Positions 33,621-41,890 of a stretch of 64,000 nt of DNA are shown here, one piece after another. A program made the position numbers and the translations under genes. How positions within the stretch are numbered: position 1 is the stretch's first letter; each line of letters begins with the position of its first letter. Source of the DNA: an uncultured bacterium (GTDB lineage Bacteria; Cyanobacteriota; Vampirovibrionia; Gastranaerophilales; Gastranaerophilaceae). The stretch is taken from positions 62,001-126,000 of the forward strand of contig CADAKY010000001.1 of assembly GCA_902788575.1 (NCBI GenBank). Direction: 5' to 3'. Under the pieces are notes generated by a model, which saw only the letters and a list, made by a program, of their open reading frames with translations, had not been told where the DNA came from and did not search any database.

Positions 33621-34850
33621 TTACCCTAAATATTTTTTATCTTTTATTTCGTCAGGCATAAATTGCTGTTTAACATCAGGTGCATCATGGGTATAAATAT
33701 AGCTTTTACCAAAGCCGTACTTTGCAGCATCCTTGTAGTGAGCGTCGCGAAGGTGCATAGGAGGCGGATAGTCCAAACCGCTTTCAATATCAGCAAGAGC
33801 AGAATCAATAGCCAGACAGGCTTTGTTTGATTTTGGTGCTTTTGCCACATAAACAACGGCATTGGCTAAAGGAATTCTCCCTTCGGGTAATCCGATTATT
33901 TCAACTGCACGATAAGCAGAAACCGCAATATTCATAGCGTTTGGGTCAGCAATTCCTACATCTTCCGCGGCACAAACGATTAGGCGGCGCGCAATAAATC
34001 TCGGGTCTTCTCCTGCTTCAATCATTTTCGCTAAATAGTAAATTGCAGCATCCGCGTCTGAACCTCTAAGGCTTTTCTGAAAAGCCGAAGCACAGTCATA
34101 ATGTTCTTGCTGAGAGTATCTTGTGTTTCTTTTTTGCGTAATATTTTCAAGAATATCAACAGTCAAAAGTCTTGTTTCTCCTGAAAAATTACTTGCAAAG
34201 TATGCATTTTCGACAAGATTCAAAGCACATCTTGCATCCCCTCGTGCATTATTAACAATAAATTTTATGACATCATCTTCATACTGTATAGGTTGATATG
34301 TTTTTTCTAAATATTCAAACCCTCTATTTATAATTTTTGTCATGCTTATATCATTAATCGGATTCAACCTGATTACCTGCACTCTCGAAAGTAAAGCCGG
34401 TACAACCTGAAACGAAGGGTTTTCGGTAGTTGAACCAATCAGAAAAATTGTTCCGTTTTCAACGTGCGGTAATAATGCATCCTGCTGAGTTTTTGAATAA
34501 CGATGAATTTCATCTATAAAAAGAATTGTTTTTTGTCCGGCTCTTAAAGCTTCGCGTGCCTGCTCTACAGTTTCTTTAATCTCTTTTATGCCGGAAGTAA
34601 CAGCAGAAAGTTCAATAAACTGTGCGTTTACTTTTGTTGCAATGAGTCTTGCGAGCGTAGTTTTTCCGCAGCCCGGAGTTCCCCATAATATCAAAGAAAA
34701 CAGTCTTTGTGTTTTAAGTAAATTTAAAAGCGGGGAATTTGGTGCAACAACGTTTGATTGTCCCAAAAAATCATCTAACGTTTTTGGTCTCAATATTTCC
34801 GCCAAAGGTGTTTGTTTATTGATTTCTTCAAGTTGTGTAAATAAATTCAT
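33621..34850 (-). CDS. rarA: Replication-associated recombination AAA+ ATPase
   Basis: RarA (MgsA) is a clamp-loader-like ATPase acting at stalled replication forks. The 409-residue protein has RPKTLDDFLGQ, Walker A WGTPGCGKTTLARLIA (about residues 57-72), Walker B ILFIDEIHRYSKTQQDALLP, the sensor GSTTENPSF and the RarA-specific tetramerisation domain ending in YGFGKSYIYTHDAPD. No ribosome binding site is visible before ATG 34850. Its 3' 110 bases are duplicated at 31669, flanking an island downstream. Confidence 0.95.
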   Translation of the reverse strand: MNLFTQLEEINKQTPLAEILRPKTLDDFLGQSNVVAPNSPLLNLLKTQRLFSLILWGTPGCGKTTLARLIATKVNAQFIELSAVTSGIKEIKETVEQAREALRAGQKTILFIDEIHRYSKTQQDALLPHVENGTIFLIGSTTENPSFQVVPALLSRVQVIRLNPINDISMTKIINRGFEYLEKTYQPIQYEDDVIKFIVNNARGDARCALNLVENAYFASNFSGETRLLTVDILENITQKRNTRYSQQEHYDCASAFQKSLRGSDADAAIYYLAKMIEAGEDPRFIARRLIVCAAEDVGIADPNAMNIAVSAYRAVEIIGLPEGRIPLANAVVYVAKAPKSNKACLAIDSALADIESGLDYPPPMHLRDAHYKDAAKYGFGKSYIYTHDAPDVKQQFMPDEIKDKKYLG

Positions 34851-34911
34851 ACATAAATATTAGCATAAATTTATTTGTCATAAAAATTTAAATTTTTTGT
34901 GCCAAAAGGCA

Positions 34912-34936
34912 AACTCCCGATAGACCTATCGGGAGT
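34912..34936 (-). terminator. Hairpin terminator after flagellin
   Basis: A perfect 11-bp stem (ACTCCCGATAG / CTATCGGGAGT) has a minimal loop and, on the minus strand, is followed by TTGCCTTTTGG. The tail is modest, but the position fits the flagellin transcript. Confidence 0.7.
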
Positions 34937-34973
34937 ATTGAAAGGACCTTTTATTATGTTTTAATAAATTGCT

Positions 34974-36116
34974 CTATATCAGGTTCAAAGCAATAGAAGG
35001 CATTTGGTTAGCCGTTGATAACAGAGTTGCTGTAGACTGTTGTAATATCTGATACTTGATGTAATCAGAAGAAACTTGTGCTACATCAGCGTCTTTAATA
35101 GTAGAGTTAGCCTCTGTTAAGTTTGCTCTTTGAACATCTGTTGAATCAATAGCGGATTCAAGTCTGTTCATGTATGCACCGATTTTTGTACATCTTAGTG
35201 ATATATTATCAATAGCATGATCAATGAATGTGATAAATTCACGTGCAGAGGAGTCGTTTCTGTAGATTGCAATACACATATTTGTAATCGAAACAGTCTT
35301 TCCGTCATCAGAGTCGTTTAATGTAGCATCTCCATCTGCAACCGCTGTTATTGTGCCGTTTTCTGCCATTGCAGCCGCAAGTGCCGAATTAAACCATTGA
35401 TCAAGATATTTTATACCGTCCGGCTGGTTTGGGTCCGGTTTAGGACTGCCATCCGGATTCAGGTCTCTTGCTCTGTATTTATAACCTCTTGCTTGCGCTA
35501 CTGCTTCTGTTGTTGCAGATTTGAAATCCAAATAACCCGGTCTGTTTGTTGTTGCATTAGCTTCTGTTCTGAAACCAAAGATAACAGTTGATTTTGCACT
35601 GTCAAATAAGAATGCATCCATTTTGATGACACATCTTTGATCTGAATATAATCCGACTTGCAGATTTATATCAGTTTGTCTTGAACCATCAAGCAAGTGA
35701 GTATCATTAAAGTCTGTAATGTCACATAAACGGTTAATTTCATCCATTCTTTGAACAACTTCCAAACCAAGAGCATTCAAAGAAGCTGAACCGTAAGTTC
35801 CGTTTGCTGCCTGCATGGTCAAGTCACGAATTCTTTGTAAGTAATCATTGATAATATCAAGAACACCTTCCTGAGTTGTAAGCATGTCTAAACCCATTTG
35901 AGAGTTCTGTTCAATGATGTTGTAGCCGTTAATTTTTGCTTCCATACCGGCTGAAACGGCGTATCCTGCTGCATCATCTTTTGCAGAATTAATTCTGAAG
36001 CCGGTAGACAACCTTTCCATCATCGTGTTCATACCTTTAGTTGCTGTTTTAAGGTACTTTTGGCACGTCAACGATGCTAGATTGGTGTTGATTGTTAGTG
36101 CTGCTGTTGCTGCCAT
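34974..36116 (-). CDS. fliC: Flagellin
   Basis: The 380-residue filament protein has fully conserved ends: TINTNLASLTCQKYL, MERLSTGFRINSAKDDAAGYAVS, LTMQAANGTYG and MDEINRLCDITDFNDTHLLDG. The C-terminal helix is DADVAQVSSDYIKYQILQQS followed by QMPSIALNLI. The central D2/D3-like region (about 170-290) is short and variable. A sigma-28-type promoter lies upstream and a hairpin terminator downstream, so it is a single-gene transcript. No other flagellar structural genes are in the window except a degenerate paralog at 15357. Confidence 0.95.
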   Translation of the reverse strand: MAATAALTINTNLASLTCQKYLKTATKGMNTMMERLSTGFRINSAKDDAAGYAVSAGMEAKINGYNIIEQNSQMGLDMLTTQEGVLDIINDYLQRIRDLTMQAANGTYGSASLNALGLEVVQRMDEINRLCDITDFNDTHLLDGSRQTDINLQVGLYSDQRCVIKMDAFLFDSAKSTVIFGFRTEANATTNRPGYLDFKSATTEAVAQARGYKYRARDLNPDGSPKPDPNQPDGIKYLDQWFNSALAAAMAENGTITAVADGDATLNDSDDGKTVSITNMCIAIYRNDSSAREFITFIDHAIDNISLRCTKIGAYMNRLESAIDSTDVQRANLTEANSTIKDADVAQVSSDYIKYQILQQSTATLLSTANQMPSIALNLI

Positions 36117-36162
36117 AATAAATTTCCTTTCAATAAATTTATAATTTGCCTTTCATCAACAT

Positions 36163-36189
36163 TAACGGCACAAATTTTTAAAACTTTAC
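36163..36189 (-). promoter_or_regulatory. Sigma-28 (FliA)-type promoter of flagellin
   Basis: On the minus strand, TAAA (36189-36186), exactly 15 bases, then GCCGTTAA (36170-36163) matches the FliA consensus TAAA-N15-GCCGATAA except for one base. It lies 47 bases before the flagellin ATG. The rest of the 286-base gap upstream of it is AT-rich and shows no gene. Confidence 0.8.
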
Positions 36190-36402
36190 AACTTTAGTTA
36201 TAGAATCCTCCATTTGTATGAGAGAATAGATATAATAATACTTTCAGGGGTAAATTTTGTATGTGGAAAAGTTTTTTCTATAACTTTAGTATGAGAAAAA
36301 CATGATAATAAAATTTTTATTCTGTTAATTATACATAAGCACAAAAGCTATCGACATTATAAATGACGAGCTAAAACAAAATATAAAAAATAATTGCAAA
36401 TA

Positions 36403-37827
36403 CTAATTGCCCTTATAAGTTAAATTGGGCTGTCTTGCAGCAAGGGTTTCATCTACGCGTTTAATTGGAGTTGTTTGTGGAGATTTTAACACCTCTTCCG
36501 GATTTTCTTCGATTTCATGCGCTATTTTAAGCATTGTATCAATAAATCCGTCCAGAACTTCTTTTGATTCTGATTCTGTCGGTTCAATCATAATTGCTTC
36601 ATGCACAATAAGCGGAAAATAGACTGTCGGAGGATGGCAATTAGAATCCATAAGTCTTTTTGCAATGCCTAAAGTCGAAACTCCCTGATGATGCTGTTTT
36701 TCTCCGGATAAGACAAATTCATGCATACAAGGCTCATCATACGGCAAGTCGTATGTTCCTTTTAGTTTTTCTTTTATATAATTGGCGTTTAAGACGGCAT
36801 CTGCGCTGGCAAGTTTTAAATTTTTTCCCATCATTAATATATATGCATACGCTCTTACCAAAACTCCGAAATTTCCGTAAAAACCGCGAACTTTACCGAT
36901 AGACTGAGGTATATTATATTGTCTGATATATTTATTCCCATCAAATTCAACTATTGGTGACGGCAATAAATCCTTTAATTTTTCTGTTACACAAACAGGG
37001 CCTGCTCCGGGACCGCCTCCGCCATGAGGAGTTGAGAAAGTTTTGTGCAAATTAAGGTGAACAACATCAAATCCCATTAATTTTGGATTTGTCCAGCCCA
37101 TAATCGCATTAAAGTTTGCACCGTCATAATACAGAAGTGAGCCGTTGTCGTGCATAAGTTTTGAAATTTCCAAAACTTTTTCTTCAAAAATACCTAATGT
37201 ATTAGGATTCGTCATCATAATAGCAGCAACATCTTTATCTAAAAGTGATTTTAATGCTTCTGTATCAACTTGCCCTTTTTCATTTGATTTAACTTCAATA
37301 ATTTCAAATCCGCACATTTTTGCACTCGCAGGGTTTGTACCATGCGCTGAATCAGGAACGATAACTTTTTTTCTGTTAGTTTCACCTTTTGTTTCAAAAT
37401 ATTTTTTGACAATCATCATGCCTGTTAATTCACCGTGCGCACCTGCTGCAGGCTGAAGTGTAACGGCATCCATGCCGGTTAGTTGTTTAAGCGTTTCCTG
37501 TAATTTGTACATCAATTCCAGCGCACCTTGTGAATCTTCATCTGACTGCAGTGGATGCAAGTTGCAGAATCCTTCTAAAGATGCTAAAAATTCATTGACC
37601 TTAGGATTATATTTCATTGTGCAAGAACCCAAAGGATAAAACCCTTTTTCAATACAGAAATTTCTGTCTGAGAGTTCTTTATAGTGTCTCATAACTTCCA
37701 GTTCGCTTAATTGAGGAAGTCCGATTGAATCTTTCCTTAATAATTCTCTCGGAAAAAACTGACCTAATTCACACTCCCCAATACTAACACCATCTACACC
37801 ATTACTTTTTTCAAATATTGTCTTCAT
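36403..37827 (-). CDS. gcvPB: Glycine dehydrogenase (decarboxylating) subunit 2
   Basis: This is the PLP-binding subunit of the two-subunit P-protein of the glycine cleavage system, which decarboxylates glycine and loads the aminomethyl group on GcvH. The 474-residue protein has FYPLGSCTMKYNP, LQPAAGAHGE, SAHGTNPAS and the PLP lysine in LNLHKTFSTPHGGGGPG. AGGAAGAAG precedes ATG 37827. The start overlaps the 3' end of the upstream sigma factor by 17 bases, an unusual pairing. gcvPA, gcvT and gcvH are not in the window. Confidence 0.95.
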   Translation of the reverse strand: MKTIFEKSNGVDGVSIGECELGQFFPRELLRKDSIGLPQLSELEVMRHYKELSDRNFCIEKGFYPLGSCTMKYNPKVNEFLASLEGFCNLHPLQSDEDSQGALELMYKLQETLKQLTGMDAVTLQPAAGAHGELTGMMIVKKYFETKGETNRKKVIVPDSAHGTNPASAKMCGFEIIEVKSNEKGQVDTEALKSLLDKDVAAIMMTNPNTLGIFEEKVLEISKLMHDNGSLLYYDGANFNAIMGWTNPKLMGFDVVHLNLHKTFSTPHGGGGPGAGPVCVTEKLKDLLPSPIVEFDGNKYIRQYNIPQSIGKVRGFYGNFGVLVRAYAYILMMGKNLKLASADAVLNANYIKEKLKGTYDLPYDEPCMHEFVLSGEKQHHQGVSTLGIAKRLMDSNCHPPTVYFPLIVHEAIMIEPTESESKEVLDGFIDTMLKIAHEIEENPEEVLKSPQTTPIKRVDETLAARQPNLTYKGN

Positions 37828-38455
37828 TTACTTCTTCCTGCTTTAAAAGCTCTTTTTTAACTTTATCTAATGCGTTTTGAATAATTCTTGAAATCCTTGA
37901 TTGTGATATGTTGAATTCTACGGCAATGTCTTTTAGCTTTTTATCATAAAAATACTTTGCTTCTATTAATTCCTGTTCCCTCTGAGAAAGTTTTTTCATA
38001 ACTTCTTTTATTCTGTTTTTAAGTTCTACTATTTCGGCTTTTTCTTCCGGATTTCTTCTTAAATCTTTAATTTGTGTTGGATTTTCAGCTTCCGCAAGTT
38101 CATCTATTGAGAGAATTGTTTTGTAAACGGCATCTTTTATCTGTTCTTTTTCATCAACAGAATCGTTTTTCATAACATACCATTTGTATCTTCTGCGCAT
38201 TTCATTTCTTAATGCCCATTTTATAGCTTTTGTCAGGTATGCAGTATTAAAAATTTCTGCAGATTTTGAATTTTGAATAAGATAATAAACCGTGTAATTT
38301 GCAAGAGCAATAACTTCCGATAATTCAATAAGCCCAAGTGTCGAAAACTTTTTGTATTCTACCTTGGAAACTGTTTCAATAATTTCTTTGTATTGCGCAA
38401 GCTTAGCTCTGTCAGCCCTCTCCTTGCTAATTGTATTTATGTCCTTCATACTCAT
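37811..38455 (-). CDS. Small sigma-70 family factor (paralog of 12981-13673)
   Basis: The 214-residue protein has region 2 (LIELSEVIALANYTVYYLI, AIKWALRNEMRRRYKWY), a short linker and region 4 (LSQREQELIEAKYFYDKKLKDIAVEFNISQSRISRIIQ). The frame opens at 38506, but AGGTAAAATC before ATG 38455 supports the shorter start. The shared KWA-RNE-R-RYKWY block and a common DAVYKTILSIDEL/EAVYETILSIDGL segment identify it as a paralog of the 13-kb factor. gcvPB overlaps its end. The target genes are unknown. Confidence 0.86.
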   Translation of the reverse strand: MSMKDINTISKERADRAKLAQYKEIIETVSKVEYKKFSTLGLIELSEVIALANYTVYYLIQNSKSAEIFNTAYLTKAIKWALRNEMRRRYKWYVMKNDSVDEKEQIKDAVYKTILSIDELAEAENPTQIKDLRRNPEEKAEIVELKNRIKEVMKKLSQREQELIEAKYFYDKKLKDIAVEFNISQSRISRIIQNALDKVKKELLKQEEVNEDNI

Positions 38456-38500
38456 GATTTTACCTAAAATACTGCTGAAATGCAAGATTAAGTGAAAATT

Positions 38501-38529
38501 TTGCACGTAATAGTTATTTATGATATAAT
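38501..38529 (+). promoter_or_regulatory. Promoter of the transketolase-ftsEX operon
   Basis: TTGCAC (38501-38506) and TATAAT (38524-38529) have an ideal 17-base spacer, 20 bases before the ATG at 38549. It lies in the divergent gap with the sigma gene. Confidence 0.75.
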
Positions 38530-38548
38530 TTCAAGAAGAAGGGGAATT

Positions 38549-39493
38549 ATGCAAATAGATTATGATGTCAAAAAATCAATAAGAGGGGCATTTGGTGATG
38601 AATTAAAGGCGCTTGGAGAAAAGAATCCAAACATAGTTGCTTTGGACGCAGATTTATCAGGCTCAACTAAAACCTCTACTTTTGCAAAAGCTTTTCCGGA
38701 AAGATTTTTTAATCTGGGTATTGCAGAGCAGGATATGATTACAACAGCTCTCGGCTTATCTTTGACGGGTAAAATTCCTTTTGCGGCAACATTTGCTGTC
38801 TTTGCAACCGGCAGAACGTATGATCAGATAAGAAATTCTGTGTGTTATCAAAAAGGAAACGTAAAAATTGTCGGCGCACATGGCGGAATTACAGTTGGGG
38901 AAGACGGCGCAAGCCATCAGGCGTTAGAAGACATCTCACTTATGCGCGGGTTACCGAATATGATTGTTATAGCACCTTCGGATTATGAACAAATGCGTCA
39001 GGTTGTTAGATTTGCCGCAGCGCATGTCGGACCTGTTTATATAAGAATGTCTCGAGTTGATGTTCCCTGTATTTATGATGAAAATTATAAGTTTGATGTT
39101 AATAAAGCGGTGGTTTTAAAAGAAGGTAAAGATGTGACAATAATTGCAACCGGCGATATTTTATCAGAAGTCATAAGAGCGGGTGAAATATTATTGGAAC
39201 AAGGTATTGATGCGGAAATTATTAATACACCGGTTATAAAACCTCTTGACGCATCAACTATAATAAACAGTGTTACAAAAACCGGTTTGGCTGTAACAGT
39301 GGAAGATCACTCGGTTATTGGCGGACTTGGCTCTGCTGTTTGTGAGTGTCTGAGCGAAAGTTCTCCGCACAGAGTTATAAGAATAGGCGTTAATGACAAG
39401 TTTGGTCAAAGCGGAAAACCCAAGGAACTTTTAAAATATTATGGGTTAGATGCGAAAAGTATAGCTGATAGGATAATTGAGATAAAACAATGA
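38549..39493 (+). CDS. Transketolase, C-terminal subunit
   Basis: The 314-residue protein covers the pyrimidine-binding and C-terminal domains of transketolase (split type). Seen are GDELKALGEKNPNIVALDADLSGS (as GDELKALGEKN then VALDADLSGS), FNLGIAEQDM with the thiamine-activating Glu, HGGITVGEDGASHQA and VEDHSVIGGLG. It would transfer two-carbon units in the non-oxidative pentose phosphate pathway, but only with an N-terminal TPP-binding subunit, which is not next to it or elsewhere in the window. AAGGGGAA supports ATG 38549 rather than the frame start at 38492. The ATGA overlap couples it to ftsE. Confidence 0.9.
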   Translation: MQIDYDVKKSIRGAFGDELKALGEKNPNIVALDADLSGSTKTSTFAKAFPERFFNLGIAEQDMITTALGLSLTGKIPFAATFAVFATGRTYDQIRNSVCYQKGNVKIVGAHGGITVGEDGASHQALEDISLMRGLPNMIVIAPSDYEQMRQVVRFAAAHVGPVYIRMSRVDVPCIYDENYKFDVNKAVVLKEGKDVTIIATGDILSEVIRAGEILLEQGIDAEIINTPVIKPLDASTIINSVTKTGLAVTVEDHSVIGGLGSAVCECLSESSPHRVIRIGVNDKFGQSGKPKELLKYYGLDAKSIADRIIEIKQ

Positions 39494-40167
39494 TACAATT
39501 AAGAGCAGTTACAAAAAAATATAAAAATAATTATGCATTAAAAAATATAAATCTTGATATTTTGTCCGGAGAATTCGTGTTCATAACGGGAGCATCCGGT
39601 GCAGGGAAATCTACCTTGATGAAAATGCTCTACAAGGAAGAAACTCCGACTACGGGAACTGTTTTAATCGGCGGAATAAACATTGCGAATCTGCCTCCGG
39701 AAAAAGTTCCTAATCTGAGAAGATGTATGGGAATTGTTTTTCAGGATTATAAACTTCTGCAAAACCAATCTGTATATGATAATATTGCTTATGTAATCAG
39801 AACTCTCGGTATAAGCTCTTCTGATATAAGAACCCGTGTTAATGGCGCACTCAAGGTTGTAGGATTATTAGACAAAGCAAAAGCTAAACCAAGCGAGCTT
39901 TCAGGGGGTGAACAGCAGAGGGTCAGTATTGCAAGAGCGCTGGTAAACGGACCTCCGCTTTTAATTGCAGACGAACCTACGGGTAATTTAGATCCCAAAA
40001 ACTCATTAGAAGTTATGCAGATTCTTGAACAAATAAATCAAAGAGGAATTACTGTAATTGTTTCTACTCACGATTTCACACTTGTTGATAGATTCAGAAA
40101 GCGTGTATTGACTCTTGAAAACGGCGAAATAATCAGAGACATTCAGGCAGGTACTTATGGACAATAG
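39490..40167 (+). CDS. ftsE: Cell division ATP-binding protein
   Basis: FtsE is the ATPase of the FtsEX complex, which activates peptidoglycan hydrolases at the septum. The 225-residue protein has Walker A GASGAGKSTLMK (about residues 35-46), the Q-loop VFQDYKLL typical of FtsE, the signature SGGEQQRVSIARAL, Walker B LLIADEPTGNLDP and the H-loop STHD. The start overlaps the preceding transketolase gene by four bases and the end overlaps ftsX by 11. Confidence 0.95.
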   Translation: MIQLRAVTKKYKNNYALKNINLDILSGEFVFITGASGAGKSTLMKMLYKEETPTTGTVLIGGINIANLPPEKVPNLRRCMGIVFQDYKLLQNQSVYDNIAYVIRTLGISSSDIRTRVNGALKVVGLLDKAKAKPSELSGGEQQRVSIARALVNGPPLLIADEPTGNLDPKNSLEVMQILEQINQRGITVIVSTHDFTLVDRFRKRVLTLENGEIIRDIQAGTYGQ

Positions 40168-41065
40168 CAGACAACAATTAAAACGAACGGTAAAAAAACA
40201 TATACCTAAAGACTGGCTCTGCGAGCTTCGTATAGCATACAGAATTGTTATGGAGGCTGTTAATGATATTAAAAGAACCGGTATTATAAATCTTGTAATT
40301 ATAACAACAATGACTGCAATTTTGACGCTTTTTGGCGTTTTGTTCCGCGGAACACTTTCGTTGTCTACATTTGCCAATGAACTTGGTAATGTGCTGGAGA
40401 TTTCAGTTTATTTAAAATCCGGAACGTCTCCATCAATAGTTAAAGACAGAATAAGAGAAATTGAGCATGTTCAGAAAGTAACAATTAAGACAAAGGAAGA
40501 GTCATGGGGCAGCTTAAAACAGGAGCTGGGACTGCATGATGTAACAAACCCTCTTCCGGATACATTACGAGTTAAGGTTGATAAGCCGGAAAATATTAAT
40601 GAGGTTTTCGGTAAGATAAAACCGATATCAGGCGTGGAAGATTTGGGATACGCAAAAGAACTGGCTAAAAAAATGCAGGTGTTTATGCATGTTGCCAATA
40701 CCACAATGATACTTGTAATAATCATATCTGCAGCTTTAACAATAACTATTATAAACAATACAATACAATTGGTTATACAATCGAGGAAAGAAGAAATAGA
40801 AATAATGCGTCTTATGGGTGTCAGCAATTGGTATATTAAGACCCCGTTGGTATTGCAGGGTGCTTTTTATGGTTTTGCGTCCTCCGTGCTTGCAGTTTTC
40901 CCTGTAAGCTGGGTGCAGGTGCCTTTGCAAAATATGCATAAATTTTTCTTGATTCCTTCTCCGATTTATGCTCAAAATATAGTCATTATAACATTATTAA
41001 TTATTGGAACAGCTTTCGGTGCGGGCGGCAGCCTATTATCTATAAAAAAACACCTACAAGTATAG
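40157..41065 (+). CDS. ftsX: Cell division permease-like protein
   Basis: FtsX is the membrane partner of FtsE and passes the ATPase signal to periplasmic amidases or hydrolases. The 302-residue protein has a cytoplasmic N-terminus, a first helix (about 45-65), an extracytoplasmic domain (about 70-170) and three C-terminal helices. The hallmark cytoplasmic loop RKEEIEIMRLMGVSNWYIK lies between the C-terminal helices. It overlaps ftsE by 11 bases. The hydrolase it controls is not evident. Confidence 0.94.
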   Translation: MDNSRQQLKRTVKKHIPKDWLCELRIAYRIVMEAVNDIKRTGIINLVIITTMTAILTLFGVLFRGTLSLSTFANELGNVLEISVYLKSGTSPSIVKDRIREIEHVQKVTIKTKEESWGSLKQELGLHDVTNPLPDTLRVKVDKPENINEVFGKIKPISGVEDLGYAKELAKKMQVFMHVANTTMILVIIISAALTITIINNTIQLVIQSRKEEIEIMRLMGVSNWYIKTPLVLQGAFYGFASSVLAVFPVSWVQVPLQNMHKFFLIPSPIYAQNIVIITLLIIGTAFGAGGSLLSIKKHLQV

Positions 41066-41080
41066 CAGGAAGGTAAAAAG

Positions 41081-41881
41081 ATGGACAAAACAATTGAATT
41101 GGTAAACGGCGTAAAAGATATTCATGCAATGCCGAGTGTAATTGTAAAAGCTTTGAATATTATGAAGAAGCCTACTGCAAGTATGAAGGAGCTTGGTGAT
41201 ATCGTTATGTTTGACCAATCTTTGACGATAAAATTTCTTGCGTTGGTAAATTCTGCATATTACGGATTTTCTCAGCAAATAAGCTCTATTAATATTGCTT
41301 TATCTCTGCTTGGAATGGTAAAGGTAAAGAACATTATTGTTGCGGTTGCAATGAAACCGATGATGTCAAATGCAGGTGATAAAGAGCTTTGGAAACATTC
41401 AATGAGGGTTGCGTGCGGTTGTGAATATCTTGCAAACCTTACAAAAATCATGGACTCTGATGAAGCCTTTATTTCAGGTTTTATTCATGATGTAGGCAAA
41501 ATTGTTTTGCACATGTCTAACGATAAATTATATGCAAAAGTTCTTAATGCGGTAGAAAATGGTTTGGCGGATGTTTTAACTGCCGAAAGAAAATATTTTG
41601 ATTCAGACCACGTAAAAACCGGTTCATTATTGGCAAAAAGATGGCAGTTACCTATATTGCTGGCTAATATAATATCATACCACCACGCACCGTCACTTTC
41701 ATCTATTCCGGTTCCGTGTAATTTGGTTTGTTTTGTAGATAAACTTGTTCAGCCGGTATTCGTTCCAAGTTCAATAGATAAAGACTTTGTAAAAACACTG
41801 GGCATTGATTTTGAAGACTTGGAAGAATTAAGAAATGTCATAATGCAAAAATCGGAAGTATTGATTGCAGAATTGTCATAG
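41081..41881 (+). CDS. HDOD domain signalling protein
   Basis: The 266-residue cytoplasmic protein is almost entirely one HDOD domain (MPSVIVKALNIMKKPTASMKELGDIV ..., divided here for length). It includes FLALVNSAYYGF, SLLGMVKVKNIIV and an HD pair in FISGFIHDVGKIVL. HDOD proteins regulate signalling, motility or stress, often with response regulators; an enzymatic activity is generally not shown. AGGAAGGT precedes the ATG. It is followed after nine bases by a response-regulator-like gene, a likely partner. Confidence 0.9.
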   Translation: MDKTIELVNGVKDIHAMPSVIVKALNIMKKPTASMKELGDIVMFDQSLTIKFLALVNSAYYGFSQQISSINIALSLLGMVKVKNIIVAVAMKPMMSNAGDKELWKHSMRVACGCEYLANLTKIMDSDEAFISGFIHDVGKIVLHMSNDKLYAKVLNAVENGLADVLTAERKYFDSDHVKTGSLLAKRWQLPILLANIISYHHAPSLSSIPVPCNLVCFVDKLVQPVFVPSSIDKDFVKTLGIDFEDLEELRNVIMQKSEVLIAELS

Positions 41882-41890
41882 GGTGTTCGT

